A stretch of DNA of 64,000 bases from Nitrospira sp. (GTDB taxonomy: Bacteria > Nitrospirota > Nitrospiria > Nitrospirales > Nitrospiraceae): the NCBI GenBank assembly GCA_029194675.1, contig JARFXP010000001.1, forward strand, positions 1,418,501-1,482,500. The letters are read 5' to 3'. A model generated the notes under the pieces. That model had not been told where the DNA came from. It saw only the letters and a program-made list of their open reading frames with translations, and did not search any database. Both the position numbers and the translations under genes were made by a program. Position 1 is the stretch's first letter, and each line of letters begins with the position of its first letter. Shown here piece by piece: positions 35,488-45,197 of the stretch.

Positions 35488-36582
35488 ATGGAACCACAGC
35501 AGAACATCGAGATGTTCGAATTGGAATCAGACGAACCAAAGCTTTTGCTGATTGGAGATCCAAACAGTGGAGCTGAGTCTGACGAGATCGATGTCGTTTT
35601 TGTGCACGGATGGTTGGGAAGCGTGAACGGCACCTGGACTTGGGAAGGCAAGGATAACAAGGAGGAGTTCTATTGGCCACTCGAGCTTTGGAATGACTTG
35701 AACACTAAAGTATGTGCAGCACGAGTGTGGGTCCTTGGTTACAACGTTCATCTTAGGTAAAATAACTTGCCAAAGTTTGCTCGGAGGTTTCTCAACCGAT
35801 TCCTGCCAAAGGTCGAGGAGGCATTGCGTGGCGAACAAACTGATATTCAGTTGAGTTTGAAACAACGAGCAGAATTCCTGTGCCAAGGTCTCCTCGAAGG
35901 GGATGATCGTCTTGGAGATCGCCCGATTGTATTTGTGGCCCACAGCCTGGGTGGCCTAATGGTCAAGGCGATGCTGGAACGCGAGTGGATAAGCCGAGGT
36001 GACAAGAGCAGGATCTTGAGCCAGACCAAAGCGGTGGTCTTCCTCGGTACTCCCCATAGTGGATCGTCACTTGCAAACCTGGCGGAAACGTTAGCCCAGG
36101 GCGCAATAAGTGGAACGGGGATGCTTGGCATGGCGCTGGCAAATTCCCTTGGATCTCCAATGTCGATTCCTGGTGACTCAGTAGGTAATAAATTGGCCAA
36201 GTGGATTTTGGGGCCGAGCGCAACGACGGAATCACTTAAAGACGACAACCCTGAGCTGTTCGATCTCATGAAATCTTACCGAGCTATTTCTCGTGAACGG
36301 TCAATAGAGACCCTATCCTACTTCGAAACCATGAACTACATGGGCGTCGCGATTGTCGTGAGCCAATCTAGCGCCGATCCGGGTCTTGTGGATGCAGCGC
36401 TGTATTCTCAGTTCGATATCGACAAGCTGGTCCTCATCGCATGGCGGAAATATCGCTTGGAACAGGCACTTCTGGATGACGACGGCATTACACGTGGCCG
36501 CATTGACGATCTGGTCGCAAAGATTCGGACGATGGCGGAAGTTTCCTTACTGGCAGGATTATCATCCAATCGTCGGCAATGA
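35488..36582 (+). pseudogene. Alpha/beta hydrolase (SERAC1/DUF676-like) gene interrupted by a stop codon
   Basis: Two open segments, 35488-35757 and 35761-36582, are in the same frame and separated by one TAA (35758-35760). The first part holds the oxyanion-hole motif DVVFVHGWLGSVNGTW; the second holds the nucleophile elbow VAHSLGGLMVKAML and VFLGTPHSGSS. Together they make one serine hydrolase of about 364 aa of the type acting on lipids. The second part alone has only a TTG and no good ribosome site. The gene is either a recent nonsense pseudogene or carries a sequencing error. It lies next to a toxin-antitoxin pair. Confidence 0.75.
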
Positions 36583-36775
36583 GCCTAGGGTATTTCTATC
36601 CTCCGAATCATTGGATGTGCGAGCTCGGCGCCTTGACGTGACGAGGCAGTCCCTCATCACAATGTGGATTGCCGAGCGATTAAAAGAGAGGTAAAGAAAG
36701 CAAGTTGACTTCTTGTGGAGCCAGGCCCCTAGCGCGTGTTGGAGTTTCGCGCCAGGAGACCCGTTGTTCGATCGA

Positions 36776-37303
36776 TCACGCCGCAAGTCGAACAGGCGGC
36801 CGGTTGGTCATGGTTCCGACGTTCGGTCCCACGTCACGTAATACCTCAACTTTGGCCTGAGGCTTCATCTCCAACGTCCCATTGAACACCACTCCTTCTT
36901 CCATCGAAAGCACCGGTGTGGTCAGGCTGCCTTGAACAACGGCCGGAGCACGGAGGATAATTTGGTTCTTTGCTAGGATATCGCCTGTGATCGTTCCGTG
37001 GCATACCACAGTTCCAGCAGAGACCTTGGCCTTGAGCACCGCATCAGGGCCGACGAGTAGGCCGCCATCGGTATAGATTTCGCCGTCCAGGGATCCATCA
37101 ATCCGTACTGTGCCGGAATAGGTGATGATCCCCTTGAACTCGACATCTTTGCCGACGAAGGCGACCTCGTCCGGAAGGGTCGAGCCGTTCTTTGATGGAC
37201 TGCGCCTGTCCTCCACCCATCGCTCCCGTGCCCGTTCTCCTGCCGTCTGTTCTCCTTCTCCCCGTTCTCCCTCTCCTCCTTCCCCATCTTCCTGCTTCCA
37301 CAT
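36776..37303 (-). CDS. Bactofilin
   Basis: This encodes 175 aa. The C-terminal 120 residues form the bactofilin (DUF583) beta-helix with its repeated short strands: VEFKGIITYSGTVRIDGSLD, GEIYTDGGLLVGPDAVLKAK, then VSAGTVVCHGTITGDILAKN. The N-terminal 30 residues are a low-complexity Glu/Gly/Arg tail encoded by an imperfect CT-rich repeat on the plus strand (37240-37295). Bactofilins polymerise without nucleotide into cytoskeletal filaments that organise the envelope or cell-wall synthesis. The variable acidic tail may control localisation. Confidence 0.9.
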   Translation of the reverse strand: MWKQEDGEGGEGERGEGEQTAGERARERWVEDRRSPSKNGSTLPDEVAFVGKDVEFKGIITYSGTVRIDGSLDGEIYTDGGLLVGPDAVLKAKVSAGTVVCHGTITGDILAKNQIILRAPAVVQGSLTTPVLSMEEGVVFNGTLEMKPQAKVEVLRDVGPNVGTMTNRPPVRLAA

Positions 37304-37434
37304 AATGACGCTCCCTCCTTGTCCGTATTATCTCGCCATACAAAGATCGACCCTGCCGATCAGTCCCGCCCGACCTCTTATCTATCGGTCGGAAACGATA
37401 TTTTATTGAGCGCTCAAGATATGAAGGGGATTCC

Positions 37435-38097
37435 TCAGGGTTCCTGTACCAGGACATTCGGCAATTCATCGGGATTGTCGCCAGGACGACCAGGACAAAC
37501 CTCCGCAAGGAGCATGCCGCACGTATCGATGCTCTGGCACAACCCGCCGACGATATCACCCGTTTTCAATCGGTCGAAAGCAGCTTGGGCGACCTGGGAC
37601 CACCGTTCTATCGAGACCCGTCGAAACAAACATTGATCCGGAAGCACGTAGATCTGATGCTCTAAGAGGGACACCATGATCAGCACACCGGTACGCTCAC
37701 GAGTCTGGGAGACGGCATGCTGTGTGAAAGCACGTTCAGCCTTGAGCTTCACCTTGCCCTGCATCCGATCGGTCGATGTGAGCAGGCGAATAATAGGGAC
37801 AAAGGTGCCAAGCCAGACTCCTCCACCATAAGCCAGGATTGTCGCCAGTACCAGCCAAGCCGCATTGGAGGCATGCCAGCCCCATGGCAGCCACAGAAGT
37901 TCAGTGGTCAGGAAGATCGTAAGTATCGACAGCGCGAGGGCTAATCCGGCGCGATGTTGCGCATCGCGATAGAGACCGGATCGGCTGACGATCATTGGGA
38001 CGATCTCCGCATTCGTGCGTTGTTCCGCGGCATGCACAGCCAGCCTGATTCGCTCCCGTTCCTCGGCTGTGAGTCGCAGCCCTTTACCAGTTTCCAC
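37435..38097 (-). CDS. TPM-domain membrane protein
   Basis: The protein is about 220 aa from the GTG at 38097, preceded by GGAGGTGG. It begins ETGKGLRLTAEERERIRLAV and contains AEQRTNAEIVPMIVSRSGLY, characteristic of TPM domains, then two membrane segments (ALALSILTIFLTTELLWLPW and AWLVLATILAYGGGVWLGTF) and a C-terminal cytoplasmic part. It overlaps the preceding TPM gene by 14 bases. This TPM-TPM-LemA arrangement is widespread; function is unclear but relates to the envelope. Confidence 0.82.
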   Translation of the reverse strand: METGKGLRLTAEERERIRLAVHAAEQRTNAEIVPMIVSRSGLYRDAQHRAGLALALSILTIFLTTELLWLPWGWHASNAAWLVLATILAYGGGVWLGTFVPIIRLLTSTDRMQGKVKLKAERAFTQHAVSQTRERTGVLIMVSLLEHQIYVLPDQCLFRRVSIERWSQVAQAAFDRLKTGDIVGGLCQSIDTCGMLLAEVCPGRPGDNPDELPNVLVQEP

Positions 38098-38968
38098 TGG
38101 CCCCACCTCCTCCGAAATCGCCTCCGCCACCACTGAACCCAGCTCCACCACCAAATGAACCTCCGCCCCACCCTCCGCCGCGGCTACTGTACCAAAGCCA
38201 ATCATCCATACCGCTGGACCGACTTCTCCTTCCCCCGGTACCAGAGGCGCTAATCGCCAGCAGGAGAAGCAAGGTGATACCGCTTGCCACGAGTGCCGGG
38301 GCTACCCAGGGTGCCAGCAGGGTGGTGATCCCTGCCCCAGCGACCGGCCCGATGAATCGATGGAGGTTCATGAACAGGAGTCCAACGAGTAGTCCGACAA
38401 TGACGGCGACTACGACCTGCCCAATAATATCGCTTTCCTCCTGAGGCACTGCCTTCTCGGACGCCTGATAGGTTCCTTCAATGGTTTTTACGATTGCGTT
38501 GATGCCTCCAGTCACCCCACCGGGCATATCACCGGCACGAAACCGAGGAACAATTTCATTCCTGATGATTTGAGCCGAGCGAATGTCGGTCAGGACTCCT
38601 TCTAATCCGTATCCGACTTCGATGCGAACTTTTCGCTCCTTAATCGCCACAAGCAACAGAATGCCATTGTCAGTACCTTTTTGACCGAGTTTCCAGGTCG
38701 TCGCAACACGATGAGAGAATTCTTCGAGGGGTTCGCCTTCGAGGGAGGGAACTATCAGGACAGCCACCTGATTGCTCGACTGAGTTTCGTGCGCCGCCAG
38801 TTGCGCCGTCAGCGACTCAGCCGTGGAATTCGGCAAGACATGGGCGAGATCGACGATCTGCCCTATCAACGGCGGAACATCAAGTGCCGCGGCAGATGTG
38901 GTGAGGAAGAGGGTTGCGGCTGCCAGACAGCAGCAGAACGCGAGGCGGCTTATTCCGAATACTTCCAA
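38084..38968 (-). CDS. Secreted TPM-domain protein with glycine-rich tail (YgcG-like)
   Basis: This encodes 294 aa. A signal peptide (CCCLAAATLFLTTSAAA) leads to the TPM domain (GQIVDLAHVLPNSTAESLTA ... GTDNGILLLVAIKERKVRIE, then VGYGLEGVLTD). Two membrane segments follow (VVVAVIVGLLVGLLFM and the stretch around ALVASGITLLLLLAIS). The C-terminal tail is almost pure Gly/Ser with Trp and Phe. It lies between lemA and the second TPM gene in one transcription unit. Confidence 0.88.
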   Translation of the reverse strand: MEVFGISRLAFCCCLAAATLFLTTSAAALDVPPLIGQIVDLAHVLPNSTAESLTAQLAAHETQSSNQVAVLIVPSLEGEPLEEFSHRVATTWKLGQKGTDNGILLLVAIKERKVRIEVGYGLEGVLTDIRSAQIIRNEIVPRFRAGDMPGGVTGGINAIVKTIEGTYQASEKAVPQEESDIIGQVVVAVIVGLLVGLLFMNLHRFIGPVAGAGITTLLAPWVAPALVASGITLLLLLAISASGTGGRRSRSSGMDDWLWYSSRGGGWGGGSFGGGAGFSGGGGDFGGGGASGNW

Positions 38969-38987
38969 CCTTCACCTCAACCTCGAT

Positions 38988-39590
38988 TCAGAACTTCACT
39001 TCGGGTGGCTTCGCCACGGCTTTCTCATCGGCGACCGTAAAGTTGGGGCGCTCTTCCAGGTGCAGCAGCAGCTTCGCTGTGAGGTTGGTCGGGAAAAATC
39101 GGACCATCTTGTTATATTCCGCCACTCGGTCGATATACCGTTTACGCGCTACGGTGATCCGGTTCTCTGTCCCCTCCAGCTGGCTTTGGAGGTCCCTGAA
39201 ATTTTGATCGGCTTTCAGGTTGGGGTAATTTTCGGCAATGGCGATCAGCCGGCCTAGCGCCGATGTCAGACCGGCTTGGGCCTTTTGAAATGTCTCGAAT
39301 GCGGCTGCATCTTTGAGTACCTCAGGCGTCATCTGCATCCCCGTCGCCTTGGCTCTGGCGTTCACAACACCTTCAAGGGTCTCTTTTTCGTGAGCTGCGT
39401 ACCCCTTGACCGTCGCAACAAGGTTCGGAATGAGATCGGCACGGCGCTGGTATTGATTGATCACTTCGCTCCACGCAGCCTTCGTATCTTCGTCCAAGCC
39501 TTGAAGATCGTTGTAACCACAACCGGACACAGACAATACACCGGTCATCGCTATGGTGATCACCGTCTTTTGCCGCCAAGTACGCCCCAT
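38988..39590 (-). CDS. lemA: LemA family lipoprotein
   Basis: This encodes 200 aa. The signal peptide ends in a lipobox (VLSVSGC). The LemA core is recognisable by AWSEVINQYQRRADLIPNLV, TVKGYAAHEKETLEGVVNAR and AENYPNLKADQNFRDLQSQL. It is predicted to be an all-helical periplasmic lipoprotein of unknown biochemical role. It is the first gene of the lemA-TPM-TPM unit. Confidence 0.93.
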   Translation of the reverse strand: MGRTWRQKTVITIAMTGVLSVSGCGYNDLQGLDEDTKAAWSEVINQYQRRADLIPNLVATVKGYAAHEKETLEGVVNARAKATGMQMTPEVLKDAAAFETFQKAQAGLTSALGRLIAIAENYPNLKADQNFRDLQSQLEGTENRITVARKRYIDRVAEYNKMVRFFPTNLTAKLLLHLEERPNFTVADEKAVAKPPEVKF

Positions 39591-39690
39591 CAGTTCCTCC
39601 TTCAGCAGTCGAGCAGAACGCAGTGTCCCAAGATCTCACGATCATGCTACCATGGGCATAATCATTAAGATATGTCGGTCAAGAGGGCCT

Positions 39691-39996
39691 ATGCCACGGG
39701 AGCAGTCGATTCATAAACCTGGTGGGTTTCAAGTACGACACCGCACACTCGGCATCTATCAAGGCAGTGCGATCGATCTCGCGTTCTGGCACCCGTCGTC
39801 AGGCATGCCCGAACATGGGCTCTGTCGGTTTTCGACAAGAGACAAGGCACAAGCGTTGATCGATGTGCTCTCCTCTTCCGCCTGCAGGGAACCGATGGAT
39901 CGCAACGATCTGACGATCGAGCCGTTCGATGTCACCGAACATGACCGTTTGATCACTGAACATCCGCTTCCGTCTGCCTGGGAGACACCTACCTAG
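39691..39996 (+). CDS. Small conserved hypothetical protein, about 101 aa
   Basis: The ATG at 39691 has an AAGAGGG ribosome site at a suitable distance. The protein is soluble, with no signal. The segment HRTLGIYQGSAIDLAFWHPS may form strands; the C-terminal half is acidic (TIEPFDVTEHDRLITEHPLP). I recognise no family. It is divergent from lemA and convergent with the PilZ gene, so it stands alone. Confidence 0.55.
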   Translation: MPREQSIHKPGGFQVRHRTLGIYQGSAIDLAFWHPSSGMPEHGLCRFSTRDKAQALIDVLSSSACREPMDRNDLTIEPFDVTEHDRLITEHPLPSAWETPT

Positions 39997-40011
39997 GCTG
40001 AGAGATCATGA

Positions 40012-40536
40012 CTAGCCGGTGACTGTCGGCTCGGCGGCCTTGGAGAGGACGCTGGAGGTGGATCCCGAATGGGATTGGATGAAAGTCAGAAGGCGTTTGT
40101 TCTCTTGGGCCTTGCGGAGAAACTTAAAGGCGATACCTCGCGCACTCACTGACCGCACCATGGCTGCTACTTCGACGGGAGCTTCATCTTCGGCGATAAC
40201 GATCTCCAGGTAAAAAATATCGTCAACACGCACCTGAGTCTCGCTCTTGATGATGCACCCGCCCAACGAGAGGTCCAGCACCGTGCCCTCGCCCCTCACT
40301 TTTCCCCCGGAGAACGACAGGCACAGACGAACAGGGATACGGAGGTGTTCCCGGCGCTCGATTGGGTGAGAGGATCCCGCCGCGCTCACGCGACGCGCGA
40401 GGAAACGATGGCAACAATGTCGGCACTGGAACGGAACAATCCGAATCAGCGCCGCAACCAGTTCACGTGGAGTCTGCGGCCATGCCTGCAATGCACCGTG
40501 CTTGTGACACCGCGGACAAGCCACCTGGCGGCTCAT
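40012..40536 (-). CDS. PilZ-domain protein with N-terminal zinc ribbon
   Basis: This encodes 174 aa. The N-terminal 45 residues contain two cysteine pairs (CPRCHKHG and CRHCCHRF) that look like a zinc ribbon. The PilZ domain carries both c-di-GMP-binding signatures: RREHLRIPV (RxxxR) at about residue 62 and DLSLGG (D/N-x-S-x-x-G) at about 91. It should therefore bind cyclic di-GMP. The partner it regulates is unknown, and no diguanylate cyclase is adjacent. Confidence 0.88.
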   Translation of the reverse strand: MSRQVACPRCHKHGALQAWPQTPRELVAALIRIVPFQCRHCCHRFLARRVSAAGSSHPIERREHLRIPVRLCLSFSGGKVRGEGTVLDLSLGGCIIKSETQVRVDDIFYLEIVIAEDEAPVEVAAMVRSVSARGIAFKFLRKAQENKRLLTFIQSHSGSTSSVLSKAAEPTVTG

Positions 40537-40742
40537 TCGACGTGAATCTCCCCCATATCCAGCCTCACAACCAATCTATGACCGCACTATAAAGGCCTTT
40601 CCCCCACAGTCAAGATGATTGCCATCCGGCGCAGATCAGCCTCCACCAACCTTTTACACCAGGGAGAGGTCGGGGGCTGACGCTCGGCATCGCGCTTGGT
40701 TACGAATCAAAAGGAGAGAAGACCGCGCCGTCACCCTGTCCG

Positions 40743-41482
40743 CTAAGTGGACTCTGCATGAGGAGATTCCGGCTCAGCGGGAAGACCCGATTCGACGACT
40801 CCGGCTCGGAGATATTCGCGATTGAGAGTGGCGATGAAACGGACGCTGATGCGTTTCGGACAGACGGCTTCACACTCATTTTGATTGCTGCAAGCCCCGA
40901 ATCCTTCACGATCTACGGCTTCCAACATCGCTTTCACCCGATGGGTACGCTCGGGCTTCCCTTGCGGCAAGAGCGCCAAATGAGACACCTTGGCCCCCAC
41001 AAACAACGCGGGCGAGGCATTCTTGCAAGCTGCCACACAGGCTCCACAACCGATGCAAGACGCGGCATCCACCGCTCCACCGGTATGGACGGAGATGTAC
41101 CCCCCGGCTTGCATGATTCGATCCAACGCTCGGCGATCCACCACCAGATCCTTAATGATGGGAAACGCTCGTGCGCGCCACGGCTCGATGGTGATGACGG
41201 CTCCGTCGGGCAACCGCCGCATGTACAACTGACAGGTGGTCATGCCGCGGTCCGGGCCATGCGGATGCCATTGATCACCAGCGAGCAACTTCCACAAATA
41301 CCTTCGCGGCAATCCTGCTCGAAGGCCACCGGCTCTTCACCCTTGGCAATCAATCCCTGATTCACGCTGTCGAGCATTTCCAAGAACGACATGCCGGAGC
41401 TCACGTCGCAAGCCTCATACGTCACAAACCAGCCCCGCTCGTCCGGCCCCTTCTGCCGCCAAATGTTCAACGTGAATTTCAT
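40743..41482 (-). pseudogene. sdhB: Succinate dehydrogenase/fumarate reductase iron-sulfur subunit, frameshifted
   Basis: The N-terminal part (41240-41482) has the 2Fe-2S site [19 protein letters not shown] and then runs out of frame to a stop. The continuation [20 protein letters not shown] is in another frame and carries the second cluster region [20 protein letters not shown] and [14 protein letters not shown] single missing base in the CATCCGCATGG stretch near 41260 explains the break. With that base restored the protein would be about 245 aa, normal for the family. As it stands no complete SdhB can be made, unless this is a sequencing error. Confidence 0.85.
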
Positions 41483-41497
41483 GATGTGGATTGCTGA

Positions 41498-43006
41498 TCA
41501 CTGATAACTTCTCGTTGTCGGATGTACAAACTCGAAAGCCAGGGACTCCTTGTGGAGGACGGGCGATGTGCTCTCTCGGTACTCCCATGCTGCCACGTGC
41601 GAGAAGCGGCTGTCGTCACGTTGCGGCTCGCCATCGTCCGTCTGATACTCCTCTCGGAAGTGCGCTCCGCATGCCTCTTCCCGATGCAATGCATCGTGAC
41701 AAAGCAGCTCGGCGAATTTGAGATAGTCCGCCACTCGCCCCGCATACTCCAACTCTTGGTTGAAGGCCTCTCCTGATCCCGGAACCATCACATCCCGCCA
41801 AAATTCTTCCCGTAGTGCAGGAATCGACGTCAGTGCCAATTTGAGCCCTTCTTCATTGCGAGACATGCCGCAGTGATCCCACAACAGTTTGCCGACTTCA
41901 CGGTGGAATGATGCAGCCGTTTGACTTCCCCTGACATTCAGCAGGCGACTGATCCGATTCGTCACGCGCTGAAGTGCCGCGCGAGATTCCTTGTGATCTT
42001 GCCCAATCAACGAGAGCTTCGCCCTCGCCAAATAATGACCGATCGTATAAGGCAGGATGAAATAGCCATCGGCAAGCCCTTGCATGAGAGAGCTGGCTCC
42101 GAGCCGGTTGGCCCCGTGATCCACGAAATTCGCTTCGCCGACGACGAAGAGTCCCGAGATGGCACTCATGAGATTGTAATCCACCCAGAGCCCTCCCATC
42201 GTATAGTGCGGCGCCGGGTAAATTCGCATGGGTGCGTGGTAGGCATCTTCCCCCGTGATCCGCTGATAGATGTCGAAGAGATTTCCGTAACGTTCGCGAA
42301 CCACCTCGATCCCCTGCTGTTCAATCACATCGGCAAAATCCAGGTACACGCCATAACCGCCTGGCCCGACGCCACGGCCTTCGTCGCACACGGCCTTCAC
42401 GGCGCGGGATGCGATATCTCGTGGTGCGAGATTGCCGAAACGTGGGTATCGGCGCTCTAGAAAGTAGTCGCGTTCTGCAGCCGGAATGTCACCCGGAGAG
42501 CGGTGATCCGCCGACATCTTCGGTACCCACAGCCGCCCGTCGTTCCGAAGCGATTCGGACATCAGGGTCAACTTGGCCTGATGAGCGTCCCCCGGGGGAA
42601 TCGCCGTGGGGTGGATCTGCGTAAAGCAAGGATTCGCGAATGCAGCCCCCTGACCTGAGCGAGCCGATACACATTGGCCTCGCGAGAACGGAAGTCTCCA
42701 CCTTTGATCATGTCATAAAACAGTCGGCCTACACTGTCTCCGTCGTCTTGGTAATTTTTTGCCGCGTTGATCCCCCCTGTGCCGCAATACTGTGGGCGCG
42801 GCGCGACTATCGTGAAAACAAAAACACTCGACCTGATAACCGAGTTGCCCCAATGTCGAAGCCGCGCTGGCTCTCGCAAGGCCGGCGACGGCGATGACCG
42901 TGATTTTCCCTTTGTTATTCGGACTCACCAATTTTTCGCTGAACCGTCGCCGGTCCCATTTGGTTTCCAGTGAGCCGGGAGGAATTTTCGGATCAAGTTT
43001 CATCAT
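41498..43006 (-). pseudogene. sdhA: Succinate dehydrogenase/fumarate reductase flavoprotein, degraded
   Basis: The N-terminus [20 protein letters not shown] is normal for the Bacteroidetes/Bacillus-type SdhA. Lesions follow. The FAD loop reads VAGLARAS where VGSGLAGAS is expected. A base is missing after the codons for HDS (about 42805), another in the C run at 42772-42777. After VYRLAQV a deletion of roughly 130-140 codons joins to [20 protein letters not shown] (junction about 42650). The C-terminal 357 codons are intact, including [20 protein letters not shown]. No functional flavoprotein can result. Confidence 0.88.
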
Positions 43007-43632
43007 CCGCGTACGATCCCCAAGAAGATGGCTAGAATGATGGCGACGTTGCCGAGAACGACCAACAGCGCAACCGTGGGACCAGCGGCCTTGAAGAGTC
43101 GGTTGAATGCGGCATGTTCCAGCCCCAATGTCTGTAAACTGCTGGTGACGGCATGGTTCAGATGCAAGCCCAGCCCCAGCTGACCCGCCCAGTAGAGCGC
43201 CACGATGGATGGATTCTGAAAGGCATGGACGATCTTCCCATAAACATCACGATGTCCTTCGGCGTCGAGGCGATCGGCAGAAGAGGGATCGATGACGTCG
43301 GCCGTCAGATGCAACAGGTGGAAGATGATGAAGAGCAAGAGCACAATGCCGGAGGCGGCCATTGTGCGGGACGCAAAAGAGGCTTGGCGATACTCGCGGA
43401 CCGCATACGCGACCGGGCGAGCACGACGATTTCGCAAGGTCAACCGGATCGCCAGTACGATATGGAGAACCGCAAGGCTCAGTAACCCGATCCGGGCTGT
43501 CCAGAGGAGGATCGGCATGTCTCGGAGAAGCGCCGCATAGGCATTGAGCGCAAGGGGTCCTTCGAATACCTGAAGATTTCCCGACATGTGAAAAATAACA
43601 TAGATCACGAGCCCCAGCCCGCTCAGAGCCAT
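43003..43632 (-). CDS. sdhC: Succinate dehydrogenase cytochrome b subunit (SdhC-like), N-terminally short
   Basis: This encodes 209 aa with five hydrophobic segments and the family pattern [32 protein letters not shown] and [15 protein letters not shown], which supply heme-ligand His residues. The usual 15-20 residues before the first helix are missing: an in-frame stop lies just upstream of the ATG. It overlaps the degraded sdhA by four bases in the normal C-A-B order. Because both partners are broken, this gene is probably on the way to loss. Confidence 0.75.
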   Translation of the reverse strand: MALSGLGLVIYVIFHMSGNLQVFEGPLALNAYAALLRDMPILLWTARIGLLSLAVLHIVLAIRLTLRNRRARPVAYAVREYRQASFASRTMAASGIVLLLFIIFHLLHLTADVIDPSSADRLDAEGHRDVYGKIVHAFQNPSIVALYWAGQLGLGLHLNHAVTSSLQTLGLEHAAFNRLFKAAGPTVALLVVLGNVAIILAIFLGIVRG

Positions 43633-44052
43633 CAGGTCGAACGCCGTGACACAGTTCCGCCCACCCGTTTACCCGATGGGCAACATCCTGTTAAAATAGT
43701 TATTTGTACTTAATATTATGCTTACGTATAAGATCACAAGGCTGCGATGGCTTGGGTCGGGGCCGATCGCTTCCACTATTTTCCCACGGTGTTGACACCG
43801 TTCGCCCGGTACCCGGTGTCACGTCCCTGACTCTGGTGCAACTCAAGTCACGAGAACCTACATTCATCTTGCTGAGCCTTTTCTTGAAGAACACAGTTGT
43901 GCTTTTTAGGATACAGGTATATTTTTACCTATTCATTGTATTTAATAGCAATATCAAATAGTTACGATTGTCACGTTTAGGCACACTGATTGCTTTGATA
44001 AAATGCGGCTGGCTGTGTTTAAGCATTTGATCGGATATATGAGGGAGGGTTT
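43633..44052. other. AT-rich intergenic stretch between sdhC and lpxC
   Basis: No gene is visible in 420 bases. The stretch is clearly richer in A+T than its surroundings, especially 43685-43740 and 43900-44000. It contains a short palindrome ACGGTGTTGACACCGT (43786-43801). It probably holds the lpxC promoter, but I could not single out convincing -35/-10 boxes. Confidence 0.5.
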
Positions 44053-44982
44053 GTGCGCAATCAACAAACTTTGGCATCTGCGGTAACCTGTTCTGGCGTG
44101 GGACTCCATTCCGGTCAGTCGGCATCGATTACGCTGCGGCCGGCTCCTCCTGACACCGGTGTGGTTTTCGTCAATCGCAAAACGGACGTTGATACGTATC
44201 TTTCCGCCTCTATTGAACATCGCCTCCCGACCGAATTATGCACGGCCCTCAGCGGCAATGGCTTCCAGGTTCAGACCATCGAGCATCTGCTATCGGCGCT
44301 GTCCGGCCTTCATATCGATAATGCTTTCATCGATGTAACGGCAAGCGAAGTTCCGGTCATGGATGGAAGCGCCGCACCGTTTGTCCGAATGATTCAATCC
44401 GTCGGTATCGTCTCCCAAGAGCGGAAGCAGCCATTTCTTAAAATCATGGCCCCGATTGAAGTGCGCGAAGGAGCGAAGTGTGTTCGGATCGAACCGTCCT
44501 CCACCTCGAAAATCACCTACTCCATCCATTATGAGCATCCTCTGATCAAGACACAGACCTATGCGTATGATTGCTCCGCCAGCGCGTTTGAGAATGAGAT
44601 TGCCGAGGCCAGGACATTTGGGTTTCTGTACGAAGTCCAAGCATTATGGGCTCGAGGGCTCGGCAAAGGAGGAACACTCGACAACACGGTTGTGCTGTCG
44701 AGTGATGGGGTCATCAATGATTCCGGTCTCCGATTCGATGACGAGTTTGTCCGTCACAAGATTCTTGATCTGATCGGTGACTTTTCCCTTATGGGAATGC
44801 CCTTCATCGGCCACATTGTCGCAGACCGGTCAGGGCATGCACTCCACACTCGGTTGGTTCAACAAATCCTGACGCAGCCGGAGAAGTGGGTGATTTTGAA
44901 TGCGGACTCTTCAGGAGAAAGCAAGCGGTCGGTCACGCACGCGCTTCATCTTCAGCCGGCCGTTGCGCTTCAGGCCTCTTAG
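44053..44982 (+). CDS. lpxC: UDP-3-O-acyl-N-acetylglucosamine deacetylase LpxC
   Basis: This encodes 309 aa from a GTG preceded by GAGGGAGGG. Family motifs: TCSGVGLHSGQSASITLRPA at the N-terminus, the zinc His in TIEHLLSALSGLHIDNAFID, SEVPVMDGSAAPFV, ARTFGFLYEVQALWARGLGK, and the second zinc site DEFVRHKILDLIGDFSLMG. It performs the committed step of lipid A synthesis. It is monocistronic, followed by a strong hairpin. Confidence 0.96.
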   Translation: MRNQQTLASAVTCSGVGLHSGQSASITLRPAPPDTGVVFVNRKTDVDTYLSASIEHRLPTELCTALSGNGFQVQTIEHLLSALSGLHIDNAFIDVTASEVPVMDGSAAPFVRMIQSVGIVSQERKQPFLKIMAPIEVREGAKCVRIEPSSTSKITYSIHYEHPLIKTQTYAYDCSASAFENEIAEARTFGFLYEVQALWARGLGKGGTLDNTVVLSSDGVINDSGLRFDDEFVRHKILDLIGDFSLMGMPFIGHIVADRSGHALHTRLVQQILTQPEKWVILNADSSGESKRSVTHALHLQPAVALQAS

Positions 44983-45060
44983 TTTATAACGGGTTCTCTG
45001 TCTCCTGCTGTGGTCGTTCTAGGTGGGACGGTCTTCTAATTCCAGAACATCGCAGTATGG

Positions 45061-45094
45061 TACGCCGGGGGTAAGTGGCCTTACCCCCGGCGTA
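45061..45094. terminator. Strong hairpin downstream of lpxC
   Basis: TACGCCGGGGGTAAG (45061-45075) is repeated exactly inverted at 45080-45094 with a four-base loop, a 15-bp perfect stem. There is no long T run immediately after it on either strand. It sits between converging lpxC and the Lys-rich mini-ORF/HARE-HTH gene and probably terminates both. Confidence 0.7.
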
Positions 45095-45110
45095 TCAATC
45101 ATAGCGGGGA

Positions 45111-45149
45111 TTACTTCTTCTTCTTCTTCGCTGCCTTTTTCGTTGCCAA
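45111..45149 (-). CDS. Possible lysine-rich micro-peptide
   Basis: From a TTG at 45147-45149 the frame reads MATKKAAKKKKK and stops at 45111-45113; an AGGGGGGTGAG ribosome-like sequence precedes it. A GTG three codons earlier is an alternative. The composition is like the basic tails of histone H1-like proteins. It could equally be the remnant tail of a lost gene. Confidence 0.25.
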   Translation of the reverse strand: MATKKAAKKKKK

Positions 45150-45197
45150 GATTCTCACCCCCCTTCGCACTGTCGAGTTAAGCCCGTTGACTCACCG

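Noticed and set aside
37240-37295. CT-rich tract as a regulatory repeat
   Set aside because: It lies inside the bactofilin gene and encodes its Glu/Gly-rich N-terminal tail.
43786-43801. Palindrome ACGGTGTTGACACCGT as a terminator
   Set aside because: No T run follows and it is far from any stop codon; an operator is possible but unsupported.
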